DNA of 32,533 nt from Bremia lactucae. Its lineage: Eukaryota > Oomycota > Peronosporomycetes > Peronosporales > Peronosporaceae. The notes under the pieces were generated by a model that made no database searches, was not told the DNA's origin, and was given only the letters and a program-made list of their open reading frames with translations. Of the stretch, positions 18,535-31,300 are shown piece after piece. Position 1 is the first letter of the stretch. Every line of letters begins with the position of its first letter. The stretch covers positions 917,538 through 950,070 of the forward strand of contig NW_027152062.1 of assembly GCF_004359215.1 (NCBI RefSeq), given 5' to 3'. The position numbers and the translations under genes are program-made.

Positions 18535-19190
18535 GCCACTATACCCGCACAAATCCCATTAGTAGAAAGGATATTTTTCAGAACAATATGTTGGGATGGA
18601 CGATGTACAGTGCATCTGACTTATTCGATTGTTCTGGCCAGCTGCTCATGCAAGCTTGTGATATCCCACTTACAGCTGTTAGCCCCCAAGCGGTATGCTA
18701 TGGGACTGGTTGTAATGCCGCAAGGGCTTTCCAATGCCCCGGCTTTTACTTTTAATCGCCTAGTGACGCAACTGATCCGCCCTCATCGAGGTGATGCATA
18801 GACTTATTTGATAACATATTTGTCCACAGTTGTGCGGAACAAGGCCAGACGGATGTGGAAAACAACAAAGCCCATTTGCAAGCAGTGCTCGAGTGTATGC
18901 GCACAAATAAATTGTATGCCAATGCATCTAAATGCTTTTTTGGCGCAGAAGAAATTCCATTCTTAGGGTGCTTCAGTGGGAAGCGAGGCCTCAGAGCGGA
19001 TCCCGCTAAGGTAATGCCATAGTTGATGGGCCGGTTCCTAAGAACCAAAAGAATTGCGTAAGTGATTCGGTCTCACCAATTATTTACACAAATATAGCGA
19101 AAATTTCGCTGATATCGCTAGACCATTATATAATCTCATTAAACGGATACGGATTGGTGCTGGACTAGCACAGACGTCGGGCATGCATCG
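18535..19190 (+). pseudogene. Ty3/gypsy reverse transcriptase remnant
   Basis: Across frames the plus strand reads TIPAQIPLVE, QNNMLGWTMYSASDL, SDIPLTAVS-like, VMPQGLSNAPAFTFNRLVTQLIRPH, then the catalytic region as F-D-N (codons 18807-18815) where the family has F-D-D. AVLECMRTNKLYANASKCF, FLGCF..GKRGLRADPAK and PVPK-like connection sequence follow. A missing base and several stops confirm decay. It is joined to gag by an internal deletion. Confidence 0.85.
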
Positions 19191-20378
19191 TGCTTCATCA
19201 CGTTAGAGCTACGGTTAGCCCATTCAGTCGAGCAATGTCCATGCTGGCCTTGCGCAATGATAGATTCGTGGAGCGAAGCCGTTTCGACCCATGATATAAT
19301 CACACGTTAGGCCTTATCTTCGTCGTCGAAGGCGGCAAACACTGCCGTGTCCTTCCAATTCCGACGGCGCCAGGTGCGCAGTGTGTAAATCCAATGGCTC
19401 TGTCTCTTAGTTGTGGATATACTCAGCATGATGCGTATGAGTGATACATTCTTAATTCAGCGCTCCGTGTCGTAAACTTAGCGGACGGGGTACAGCTCGA
19501 CGCCTTAGCATTTCGGCGTCAAACTGCCGTCAATTGGCTGCACAAGTACGCGGTGGCGGGTGAGCAGAAAATTTACCTATGAAGCGTCCGTCCTTCTTGT
19601 CGTTGTATTGCAGCAATTCACCCTCTGGCTGAAACAAGAGAGAATCCTATGATACATGGGTATAACTGACGAATCACGTAATTTCTTAGAGAATTTACAT
19701 ACCGCATTTGCCCGAAATCATGCAGCAGCAAGTATCTCTCATAGTCGGCCATGACACACGCAAACGCTGGGCTTGTGGATTATCTTAGATAGAAAAATAG
19801 ACGCGCCAAGTAGTTTAAGGCCCTCGCAAAAAAATCAGAAGTAGTGCAACGGGGTTTCGCAATTGAATATATATTACTTTAGATTTCTTCCGCACAATGG
19901 CGTCACCTTTAAATATAATTTATAATGACCAATTAGACCGTGACAAACGGGATTAATTTTAGCCAATTAAATTTCCTCAAACCTTGCCATACTTTTTTAA
20001 GCAGTCGTCTTCGAAATGTAAGAAAATAGATACGACCGAGGATGTTACGCCGAACAAAATGCTTAGAAATTTGTCTCACGAAAGCACAAACGCTGACTGT
20101 TGGCGAGCTTTATCAAACGTAGGCGATACTAACGCTCTCCCTTCGATTTTGCTCTTTTTTGGCGCTTTTATCAACTCCTTTTGGCAACCAAATTGTGTCA
20201 TAATTGAGTCTTTGGTATTTGCTACAAGTTTTTATACTTTTGTATCATTTGAATAATACTAAGAGAAGGTCGCTATATAAATCAATTCTATTTGATACTT
20301 GACATTTTACACATATGGATATAATAAATAGACAAGAAAAAAATCGAATAAACATTTCCAAAACTTTACATCGCATTG
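19191..20378. other. No supported gene
   Basis: A plus-strand frame with one stop (19301-19582) and a minus-strand stretch with intron-like borders (about 19752-19500) overlap, and neither is convincing. From about 19860 the sequence is AT-rich and leads to the 3' end of CENP-C. A 90-codon frame at 19984-20256 has no features I can place. Confidence 0.45.
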
Positions 20379-22658
20379 CTAAACCGTGTCAGAGTCCACG
20401 TCAATATCCGCGGCCTTCTCGCCCTTAAGAGGGCTATTCACAATTTTAGCCGCTTCTTGAAGAAGCTCAGTAGTAACCAGAGGCTCCTCTTTTCCTTTCT
20501 CCTTTTCTACATCTGATTCATTGTTATCCGCCATTTGAAGCTCTTCAGGTTTTAATATAGTAAAGCGCAAATCGCAGTCCGCGGAAGTTGAATGGTTCTT
20601 GACATAGTATACGTTACCAGGCGGGACATAGAACTCGTCGCCTGGGCTTAACAAAAAATGCGTCGTAAATTTGCTCGTGAAAAAATCGTCATCAGTCTCA
20701 GGAGCAAGTGCCACCTCAAGCGATTTTGGCTGACACCCCGTCACGTAAAATAATTGCACTGCTTGACCAACTCCCTCGGGTTCTTTCCACGCTCCTGGAG
20801 GCAATACGACACGACCCGAGATCCACCGAGAAAAAGGCGACGGACTGAATAAATTAAAGCTTTGTCCTGCGTAAGCATGAACAACTGCTCCGCCTCTCTC
20901 TTTGGTAGGAAGCTTACGCACGCGAATTTCGCTCGAGCGGCAGATAATGTTAAGATCATTCATACAGCCCGCCTGACTGTCGTAAAGTGATGCCCATTCG
21001 CTTTCCACAATTTGCTTTTGAACGACTTTAGGCAATTCCTTAAGAGCCAATGGTCTACTGCTGTTTGTCTTTTTGGACGGTGGCTTGGCTTTCGTGCGTT
21101 TTGACGATGGGGAATCATGTCCAAGACGCTCCACACCCACGACAGTAGGCATGACAGTGCCGACACCAACAAATGTACGTTCATAAACCATATGCTCACT
21201 TTTAAACCACGCAAGTGGTTTAAAACGCCTTCGCTTTGATCGACGCAAGCCACTGCCGTCCCACACTTCGTCTTTTATTTTGCTGTCTAAAATCTTGGAT
21301 GCCTCAGGCAGCCGATCACGTACCGGACCTGTGGGTGCGTCTGGCTCATTGTAAAAGCTGTCATCCCCATTTTCGCCGCCTGAGTCATGTTGAGCCTCAA
21401 AGGATTCGTCGATGTCGTCATCAGTCTGAACAGATTGGATCGAGGTGTCGGTTGCGGGTGGAATCGTACGATAGCCATAATTGCCCGTTGGCCTAATCCG
21501 ACGTTTCTTCACATTACCGTTTGACTGTTTCACAACGGATTTTGCTTTTTTTCCCTTCCCTTCACTTTTCTTGGGTTTATCTTCGATTATGTCGCTAGTA
21601 GCGCTACCATTTTTGAAAAGTTCCTTACTGATATTAGGCGACAGTGAAGTCTTGTCGGAAAAGGAGGGAGTGGACTTCAAAAACCGGTCGCTGGCTGTAC
21701 GTTAAACATTAATAAATTAGTTTATCATGAGCAATCATAAATGCAGCTTATACCGTTCGATAGTGGCGTCACATGATCCTCATTGATAGAGAAAGGACTG
21801 GTTGCGTCTTCATCAAAGCCTCGGTCACTTACCAATCCTCGTCGACGAGGCTTTTCCTTGACATCCTTCTCTGTCGATTTCTTGCGCAGATCACGCATCG
21901 TGACGTTTGTGTCAATTTTCGTACTATCTACGGATCCATGAAGGGAGCCGTTAAAATCAAACGACACATCGCTTCGGATAGGAGAAGGGGGCGCGTTCTC
22001 CTCTTGCTTCTTTTCTTCGTTTGTTCGGCTACTATTACTACGCAGCCGCGGTAGTATAGGTTTTGTCTCAATTTCCATACTTTCGCGATCGCTTAAATTG
22101 GGACTACCAATATCTGGCAGCTCTACCTCGTGCTCGCTTGGCTCGGAGATATCGCCTGACGTGTCCGCAGATTCCTTGTCCGACATCGTTAGCGCTGCTC
22201 CCCATAACATAAAGCGTCAAATGTTGCACAGTGTGTCCGCATCTTTACATTTGATAGCTACGACAGCGAAACACACTTACAATCATCATCGTCTATGGAG
22301 TCATCCTGCATCGAGTCCTCATCGACCCAAAAGTCGTCAATATCTTCAAACCCCTCAGCATCCTTGCGCACGTCCTCTCGCACGACAACCTTCGATCGGC
22401 TGCATCAGAAAGAATCCACAAATATACTAATATAGCGTTGAATCAAGCTGTAAAATCAATTCTCCTTACGTTCCGACGCTAAGAACTGCATCCTTGTTGA
22501 CTATGTATTGCTTCAATTTTGCCTTATTGAGCGACGCCCGGTCATGCGCCGCTCTAAAGAGACATATAAAGGTATAAATATTTCAGAGCATTGCACCTTT
22601 TCTTTTTGAATCTTCACACGCACTTGGTTCGTGGCATAAGTATCTCGATGTCGTCCAT
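20379..22658 (-). CDS. CENPC: Centromere protein C (CENP-C/Mif2), five exons, 664 aa
   Basis: CENP-C binds centromeric CENP-A nucleosomes and links them to the outer kinetochore. Proposed exons are 22658-22624, 22553-22470, 22399-22281, 22194-21754 and 21694-20379. All four introns (70, 70, 86, 59 nt) are GT-AG and phases join without a stop. The N-terminus MDDIEILMPRTK is followed by DAEGFEDIDDFW (residues about 53-64), like the fungal CENP-C/Mif2 N-terminal D-D-F-F motif. The signature CENP-C motif is at about 377-399 (LRRSKRRRFKPLAWF). The C-terminal cupin dimerisation domain is at about 517-611 (GRVVLPPGAWKEP, LLSPGDEFYVPPGNVYYVKN). The middle is acidic and lysine-rich, with basic runs suiting chromatin binding. 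Length fits the family (about 550-950 aa). The start at 22658 and the acceptor at 22195 (a nearby AG also keeps phase) are inferred; the identity is firm. Confidence 0.9.
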
Positions 22659-22819
22659 GAACAAAAATTTGCTAGAAAAATGCAACCGGTATAAACTAAT
22701 TCTTGGTGCCCATTTATTACCAATAAAACAAAAGCGTTTTCATCCAATGAGGCCAAGACTAAACAGAGACAGCTTCGACTAACAGAAAGTGCGAAGCGAC
22801 AGGCCCCCAGTTCACGCCC
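22659..22819. promoter_or_regulatory. Bidirectional intergenic promoter region, CENP-C / poly(A) polymerase
   Basis: Only 161 bp separate the two proposed start codons, so both promoters and both 5' UTRs must lie here or overlap the genes. I see no clear TATA box. A TCATT core on the minus strand (CCTCATTGG) is a weak match to the oomycete initiator consensus. Confidence 0.5.
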
Positions 22820-24986
22820 ATGCAGAGCTCGACGTTCACCGTGGCACCTTACGTGCTAGAGCAAGCGTACAAGGCGATTCGGACGACGCCTCCGGAGCCG
22901 AAGGACTTGGAGCAGTCGGCCAAATTGCAAAGCTTCATGGACGAGCACTTTCCGACCGAATCGGACTTAAATATTACGCGCCGCTCAATAATTCTAGCGG
23001 AGCTGCGGACCATCTTTCGTTCTTGGGTCAAGAAAGTATGTATGGAGAAGGGTGTGCCGGAGGAGATGGCAGCAGACGCTGGTGGCCAGATTCTTGTCTC
23101 GGGTTCATACAGGTTGGGCGTCAACGAGCCTGGAGCTGATATCGATACTATCTGCGTCGCGCCTCGCCATGTCTCGCGGGAAGATTTCTTCTCTTCACTT
23201 AAAGAAATATTTTTAAAACATCCTAAAGTTTCGCAGCTCGTGGCAATTGAAGGTGCCATTGTGCCACTTATTACCTTCGACTATGAGGAAATTAACATTG
23301 ATCTTCAGATAGCTATCCTTCCACGGAACTCAATTCCAGAGAATCTCAATATATTAGACGATCATGTACTTGTTGGAGTAGATCCGGCCACTGAGAAAAG
23401 TCTTAATGGTCCTCGTGTGACGGAATTGATGATCAAGTTAACACCTAATCGAGAAAGTTTCATATGTGTGCTTCGAATTGTCAGACGCTGGGCCAAACGA
23501 CGTGGACTATACTCGAACAAGATGGGGTACCTTGGAGGCGTCAATTGGTGTATCTTGGTTTGCTTTATTAATCAGCTGTATCCAACAGCTGCACCCTCAA
23601 CTTTGCTACTCCGTTTCTTTATGGTACTAAACAACTGGAAGTGGCCACTCGCCATTCAATTGTGCAAGTCGCACGACACTAAACTCGGTCTGGAAATCTG
23701 GAATGCTAATGCAGGTCACAATCGGTGGGTGGGCCATCTATGCTGTATCACGCATTGCTTCTGACGCTGCTCTCAAATGTTGTTGTAAATGTCGTATTTT
23801 TAGATATCAAGTGATGCCGATTTTGACGCCAGCATACCCTTCGATGAATTCTTCGTTTAATGTCTCGACGCACAGTTTGGCGGTGATGAAGGTGGAATTT
23901 AAGCGTGGCTTGGTCATTGTTCAAGACGTGCTAAACAAGGGCGGATCGGAATGGGGACCACTGTTTGAGCCGTCTGACTTTTTTGCCGTTCACAAACACT
24001 ACCTGGCTGTCGAGGTATACACGGTCAAGCAAGAGGAAGAACAGGCGTGGTGTAGTTTTTGTGAGTCTCGTATGCGTAAACTAGTCGAGGCTTTAGCGTA
24101 CAACCCAGCGCTCTGCAGCTTGCGAGTCTATACGAAGAAGTATCCGTTGGGTCACGTTACAGATGGGGACGCTGGATTTAGCGGGCAGTCCAAATGTCAG
24201 TCTGTAACTCAGTCGCCGGCTAAGGTCCAAAAATTCGGTGTATGCTTCTACGTAGGATTTGACGTTGACCGCCGCCACCTACGCAGTCGTGAGGTAAACA
24301 TTGATAGTTCAGTGGATTATTTTAAAAGCAACGACCTGTATCGGTGGAACAAACGAACGCCTTCAATGGATGTTCGGGTCACTCCTATTGTCTGGAAACT
24401 GTTGCCGGACATCGTGTTTGATGAGATGGGTGGACGGGCTGCCGCACGTGTTATCCGTCGTGAGTTTTTAAGAAGAAAGAAAGAGGAAGAGAAGAAAGCG
24501 GAGGAGGCGGCCGCTCCGAGTCCTTCGCCTTCAGTTAATGAGAGTTCGCAGTTGCCGGAAGATGGCGACAGCTTGTCCAGCAGCCAGAAGGCAGCATTAA
24601 TAGTTACGGAATTGGTGAACAACAAGTGCAGCTTTTCGCAACCAGGAAGTCCAAATCCTGCAGCTGATGGGGCTGAAGCGAATGGTACTGACTTAGTTAC
24701 AACTTTTCCACTTAAAGCGAAATCGATGGTGTTGATGACATCTTCTGAAAGTACAGGTAAGCGTTACCATAGTGGAACGACTTTGATTGGAGACGATTGC
24801 CCGGATGTGGCAACGGTAGTTGCTGACCATGATTCGTCTCAAACATCCGCTACTGGTGCAGCAGCTCAAGGTATTATTGCACCACGTGCGGAAGTATTTA
24901 AGAAGCCGTTCGAGTCAGTTTCCTCGGGTGTATCGTCGCCGCGCAAAAGACGTAAAATGAAAATCACTTTTGCCAAATTGAATTGA
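22820..24986 (+). CDS. PAP1: Nuclear poly(A) polymerase, two exons, 695 aa
   Basis: The enzyme adds poly(A) tails to cleaved pre-mRNA in the nucleus. Exons are 22820-23724 and 23804-24986; the 79-nt intron has GTGGGT and TTTTTAG borders and restores NRYQVMPILTPAYP, a conserved PAP block that the unspliced frames break. The nucleotidyltransferase core shows GSYRLGVNEPGADIDT (residues 95-110) with metal-binding Asp107 and Asp109, and the third Asp at 161 in EINIDLQ. The central domain has LGGVNWCILV and NQLYPTAAPSTLL. The RNA-binding domain follows (SNSTFNVS-like block, VEVYTVKQEEEQAWCSF). The lysine/glutamate- and serine-rich C-terminal tail ends in a basic cluster (SPRKRRKMK) that looks like a nuclear localisation signal. 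Length is close to other canonical PAPs. It starts 161 bp from CENP-C and converges with APC1. Confidence 0.95.
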
Positions 24987-25370
24987 GAGATTTGTGCTGT
25001 GGCCAAAAAAAGTTGCACAAAAAATAAGAATTCCCCACAGAAAAAAAGCAGGTAGAAATAGTGGCGAAATTCATGCGCAGATGATCTCGACAGCCAGTCT
25101 CAATATTTGTGACAGTATTCGAGCGATTCTTATCTGAATTTATCGCTTCAGCTATGCAAACCGCGTTGATGGCGTCCGACAAAATTTGCTGGCAAAGTTC
25201 TTGACGGCGACTTATCACTCAATCCGAAATAAATAGATAGGTATGATTCATCTTAGCACTTGGTTGTCAGCTTTTGGATTGATTCATAAAGGTCTGGAAG
25301 AAATAAAAATGTAAAATTGAAAACGTCGTACATGCAAATCCATTTTAAAGCAATTGATCTTCTGCAGGCA
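24987..25370. other. 3' intergenic region between convergent genes
   Basis: 384 bp hold the 3' ends of the polymerase (plus) and APC1 (minus). AATAAA occurs on the plus strand at about 25229 and 25300 and could serve the polymerase transcript. No other feature is seen. Confidence 0.5.
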
Positions 25371-28300
25371 TTACATTGAAAATAGAATGAATGAAACTAG
25401 CTTAAGCCAGAACGTCTTTTCAGCTTCTGAAACATTGTCATGGTCAAGGAAAGCAGACAATTGGAATTGTGCCGGTGCCAGCGATGAATGCGTTCTTTTT
25501 GAACAAGCTGTTAGCACTCGATGCAGGTTGTCTTTCCAATTTCTTTCAGTCGGCCTTGAGTGCCGTTCAAAGTTAATTGAAGTACTAGCAAAGTAGCGCA
25601 TTAAAACACTTGCAAGAAAAGGATCCATCAAATCCTGAGCTTCTTTCGTGTGTAATCTTGATGGTGCGGCTTCCGCCAGTAGTTGGACTTGCGCTGAAGC
25701 AAACGACGTAATACATGTCGATGTTCGATGCCAGAGGACGCCAAGCGCTTGTTCCATTTGGATCGAAAGCCATTCACCAAACTCGAATATTGGCAAGCTT
25801 TTATCTATAAATTTGGGCTCTTCCATCGCCTTGAAATCACCTTTCGACTTGAATGTGCTCTCCATAAGCGGTACGTAATGACAACACTGTTCGCTAAATA
25901 AGCGCAGGTCTATAACTTCCATCGCACATGCCAGCTGAGGCACTTGCTGCAGGCGAAAGAGTGCGTGCAACGCATTTAGATATGGCTGCATCAGCAAGTG
26001 TGGTTCTTCTCGAACAGATTCTAGTGCCCATAAATTGATATGCGTCGCCCACCAGCTACTGCCCCAACTAATTCTATGCAGCTGGTCAATTTCGTTGTTA
26101 GATTCGCCACGGACACTTTTGTCATTAAAACCAGCCGGCGTAAAGTACGCGCAAAAAAGGCTGCCTAATCGATTGTCATCGCTATTGTTGGTATCGTTGG
26201 CAAGAAAATTTGATTTTTCACGATGTCTGCGCTTAAGATAGACCACGTTCTTGTTTCGTAAAAGTTCCAGTCGTAACGAGTTAGCTGTTTTTATTTGATT
26301 CGTCACAATAGGTCGTCTTTCTTCAGCAACATGCGACGTCATAATTTTAATACGATAGTATCGAGAATCAGCGATAACAAGACGTTGGATCGTGGCAATA
26401 TCAGGAAGAAGACATGGACTTTGCAGCACTCGACGCAATGGCTCCATTTTTGGTTCAGGTAACATATCGACTTCAACTTGAACGGCACACGCCATTTTTG
26501 AATTTACGTCCACAGTTTCCAGCAATCGCGAGGTATCAACCGCCAACACGTAAAGGTGACGAAATGCTTGCAGGTGGAATTTGTTATCAGCCGTATTCGC
26601 AGGAAACATCGGATACAAAGCGATGACAAGCCCTGCAATCGCCTCTTTCGATCGCGAGACAGTGGCACGTCCACCGCCAAGAAAAAGCAAACCTATTGCC
26701 ATGCTTAGGGCCATGTGATTTCCATAGCTCACTGCCGCGTCTAAGCGTTGACGTAAAGTGACAGAACGCAACAAAGACAGCGTTTCAGTATGACCAGATC
26801 CAGCATCAACAAGAGCTAGCGCTTGCGCACAAACTGCCAAACTTCGTTCAACAGTTGCACGCTGGGTCGCAGCAGCAACAACGTTGCATCTTTCACTAAC
26901 AATCGAGGATGAAGCCTCTGATCGTAATTCGCGAAAGTGGAGAAGGAAAAATCGAAGCGTAGCCCGCGCCGATCTGTCTCCAGTTCCAGCAAATCGTAGT
27001 CCAATACTCATGCACGCCCCAGCTGTTATGTTTGCATAGGCCTCACAGATTAAGTGATGATCAGAACTTGACTTCGAACTGCTCATGTACTTCATTCGCG
27101 TCATATCCTTTCCATGCGTTTTCAGTGACGTGTACGCATGAAGCAATTGCGCCGGGACTTCGTGCTGATCTATCCATTCCGTTGACGGTGAGATGTCCCT
27201 CCACATAACTAGATTTTTTGCCAGCGTGCGAACTAGTAAAATGTCTGGGCGAACATCGTTGAGGAGAATCAGAGTATCAGGCACAGCCAATTGTGCTGCT
27301 ATGGCCTTATTGTTCGTCTGAATATACATGAAGCCTAGAGCTAAAGCGCTTGCGCAGGCCGTCACCCCAGGATTTACATATTCGCAACCTCCACAATTTC
27401 CGGTGCGATTATTAAAATATTTCGTTTCGCGGCCTGGGTCCGACGAAGCGCCGAAATTGCTATCAGAAGCAGCATTGTCTGGCGCCCCACCATTAACAGC
27501 TGAACTGGTGCCACTAGCCATACTCCCAAACGCTTGCCAACGACGGCCACGATACAAGCAGCTTCCAGCTGCATTTGGGACTCGATGCTGTTTCGCCTCA
27601 CCGACAATATATCTGTGTAGAGTTTGCTCAATCTCCAGATCGGCCAGTCCAGGGTCTCCAATTGTGGTTTGACCACGTCCAAGGGTGATAAGACCAAGTG
27701 CCATTCCTGCTGCTAAGGCATAACTTTCGATCTGATCAAATGATACATTTGACAATCCTGCATTGCTAAGATTTTCCACGAATTGGGCGCTTGTAGGAGA
27801 TCGCGCTATTTCAGTGAGCAGTAATTCGGTCATTAACCGGAAACCCGTGCCTTGGTACAGTATTCCAAGTCCTAACAGTGCTGCGATTTGTGTCGATGCA
27901 GGCACTGAAAACCCTCCGAAAGGTGAAGGTAGCAATGACGGAACATGAAGACACAGCATTTTTGATACCGATCGCTCCAAGGCCAGCTCTAAACCTGTTT
28001 CTAAAAGTGGAGTTTTGTCTGAAGACTCAAGCTCGAAGGGCACCGAATAAAAATGATCGAGTGGTGCAATCTCATCGCTTTCATTCGCTAACGGTGAAGC
28101 GGGGCTGCCCTCGTTGCTTGTATCGGGCTTTGCTGTTGTACTTTGATGTGTTCGCTTATGACGACAGTGTGCAGCAGTGCTGGCCATGCCGAGCATAATT
28201 GCAACTGTTACCATCTCATTTGACAGGGACAGATAATTGTATACATCAGCCATGGACAAGCACTTAAGATGACCACGAAGGCCAATTCCCAACAATAATC

Positions 28301-31300
28301 CGGCATGGGCTGCATAAGCTTCCTCTAAGTTGCGACCGTTTCTATCAGTTGGCGTAGCTGCTGCTGCCCGCTGGCTAGCTGAATCTTGCTGCGGAAGATT
28401 ATTGACTGTTGGCCGATGGTACTTGATCCAGTGGCGATTTATGACACCTGAGAGATCGTGAGCAGCAAGGCGTAAACCTGTAGCGCAACCGTTGTGAAAT
28501 TGAGGCCAATACGTCAGCTCTTTGGCATAACCGGACAAATCCAGCTCCACAATGGCATTTGTTGGTGGTTTACGACCTTGCAAAGGCAGCCTAGGAATTT
28601 GAAGTCGCCAAATTTGCGTCCGTGCGTTTGAAACCTCGTAATTGCCAAGCGTTACCATACCACGCGCCACAGATAGTGCCATTGATCGCTTGCAGAGAAG
28701 CAACAAACGAGCTTGCTGCTGCTGTGCGTAGTCAAGATCTGACGAATCTGGTGATTTCTCAATTTTCAGACAGAGCGGGCGACTTGAGCGAAGCAGTCGT
28801 GCCACCTCTTTCATTCTCCGATCAGAAGGAAAAAGTGGTTGGCTCCGATTTATAACGTCGTCAAGCCCGTCGCAATCATCGTAGTATTCCTCAGCTTTAG
28901 TTTTAATGTCTCCAGCTCTGCTGGTGGCCTTCTGTCGCCGCAGACTTTTAGATGTGTCAAAATAATTATCTGGTTGGTCTAAGCTGGTGTTTTTACTGAG
29001 GTCTTCTCGGCCCACAAATTCGCAAATATCCTCAGTAAAGAAATTAGGTGGGTGGAGCTTGACTTGATGGATAATCTGGATGATTACAATGCTCAGACCA
29101 ACCGGGAGATCATCCAATGATATTTTTTTACCGACCGAATCTTGGGTGAGATACATGATCAATTTGAAGGCATTCAATTGCGTAGTTTGCACCTGTGACA
29201 TGCTCTCGTCCAAGCTTGGATAAATTAACTTAAAAATTTGACAAACTGCCTGCGTGCGTCGAAGAGGACTCACTTTTTGTCGATATGAACAAACAGAGGA
29301 TTGCACGACACGGTCAAAAAGCGTTGAAAAGTCTTGTATGGTGGGTGGCTTTGTAGCCATTTTGTCCTGCAGCCATAGAAGTATGTCAGGCACAGACCCA
29401 TGTGCTGCAAAACAAAGCAGCCCATCTCGCTCAGATTTAAGGAATTTTTTCATCCCGACATGATTTTCTGCCGACTTTGTGCGACCTTGTAAAATACGAT
29501 TATCCTCTTCATAATATGAAATGAAAGGATGAAGCTCCAGTCGCAAGGCCATCGTCAACAGCAACTTAGCTAAGTGTAAATGATGCTGAAAATGTGTGAT
29601 TGACAATTTAAATTCTTCGCAGAGCATATGAAGCCCTGCAAAAACGATTTCTAAGTATTCGTTCATGAAAGACAGTTTGCTATTCATAGGAATGCCTTGA
29701 GCACGATCTTCGCTTTTATTAAAGAGAAGAAGTCTCGTCGCTGGAGCTTCCATTGAAGCGAAAAGAGCCGCATTTACATAATGGTACGTGTCGTGGAATT
29801 CACAACCACAAAGCATATCAAAAGATGGTGAGCTCACGGCAATATTCGCAACATTGCTGGCTGATTCCTGTTCTTTTAGGAGCAATTTTTCTTCATTATC
29901 AAATTTTTGCTGTGGAAGCAGACCTAAAATGCTTTCAACAAAAGCCTGCCATTCAAGTCCTTGCTCGGCAAAATCATCTTCTTGTCCAGACATTTGAGCT
30001 TTTTGCTGTGCCGAGCATATAATATGTGCCTTATACAAACACAAATTATCAGAAGGAACCACGTAATCGAGCACCCGAAAAACTTCGGCTAACAACGAAG
30101 ATGTCATTTTCAGCGGATGCTCACACCGCCATATCACGCTGCGAGAGATATCAAATAAATCCGGATACACGATTCCGAGGTCTTGCCCTTCGTCAATTAT
30201 AATTAGCTGCTCGTTAGTTTCGAATCGCAAATTTCCCAAGCTGTTTTCATGCTTCGATTTATAAGAATTGTATCTATGCTCTAAGTCAGGAAGAAGAAGT
30301 TGACAAATCGGATGTTGCGCTTTATACAGCACGAGCGCACCATCGTTTTCCAGCACTACAATATCAATAAAATTCTCGAAATCTGACACTTCCCCCTTTA
30401 CGCAGGGCTTTGCAGAACAATCGTCTTTGATTGGAGCGGCGTCACGACAGTGTACAATACAAAAACTGTTGGTATCCCTGTCTTGTATACTATGCGATTC
30501 AGTAGCAATTTCGCGCTGTGTAATCGGTTTTAATAAAAGCGATCCCGTGTGTTTATCCATAAGACACAATAATGGAGAATTGTCGACATCTGATGCAATA
30601 AATGCAACCTTAGAATCATTACTTGACAACATTGACGATGTCTTTGTCACAACTGTAACTGGTAAAGTAATAAGAAGAGAAGGAGTTGGTGATGATAACA
30701 TCGAGTCAGAGCTTCGTGGTCCCAAAAACGGGCTTTTCCACCACAACGTCGCTACCCAATCAGGTTCAATTGGCACCTGGACTTCCTCCAGATTACATTT
30801 AGATCGCTGCTTCATCCTTGTCGGTTCATTTAACAATCGTAGTTTGGGTGTCAAACCACTAGAAAGTTTCTGAAACATATTGATCCGAAAAACACAAAAT
30901 GCCTGCTCAGAACGATTAAATGTCACCAAAATGAGTGATGTAGCATCCTCCAGTACATTAACAGCTTCTAATGCTGAATCAACGATAAATGTTTTCTCAT
31001 TAGTGTCTGCTACTGTGCTCAATACCACGGGTTTGACCTCATCAAGCGGGTGTCGAAGCGTAAAATACCTCGGCCTCAATAATGAATATTTATCCGCATT
31101 GCTGTACCTGTACCTATCTCCATCTCCTCTGTTGCTCGTACTCGCTCGTCTATATTTTCTGGCAAGTGCCACTGTTGTAGCATCTCCAAATCGTTTTGAC
31201 GATGGTGAAAGGGGTAGTGATGAACTGCGCTCTAACAGTAGACCTTTTCCACTCATAGAGAAAAGTCGGGTAGCTTGGAAAGGTAGCGCCACCTCAAACG

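Noticed and set aside
19301..19582. Plus-strand frame of 94 codons with one stop (LGLIFVVEGGKHCRV)
   Set aside because: A single-stop frame of this length is not rare by chance, it matches no family I know, and the opposite strand looks equally suggestive.
19500..19752. Minus-strand ATG (MADYERYLLLHDFGQMR) with GTATGT...TTTCAG and GTAAAT...GTGCAG borders, like a small multi-exon gene
   Set aside because: The predicted exons do not join in phase without stops. It could be a decayed host gene, but the evidence is too weak to annotate.
19984..20256. 90-codon plus-strand ORF downstream of CENP-C
   Set aside because: AT-rich, no domain, no homologous copy in the window, and antisense to the likely CENP-C 3' region.
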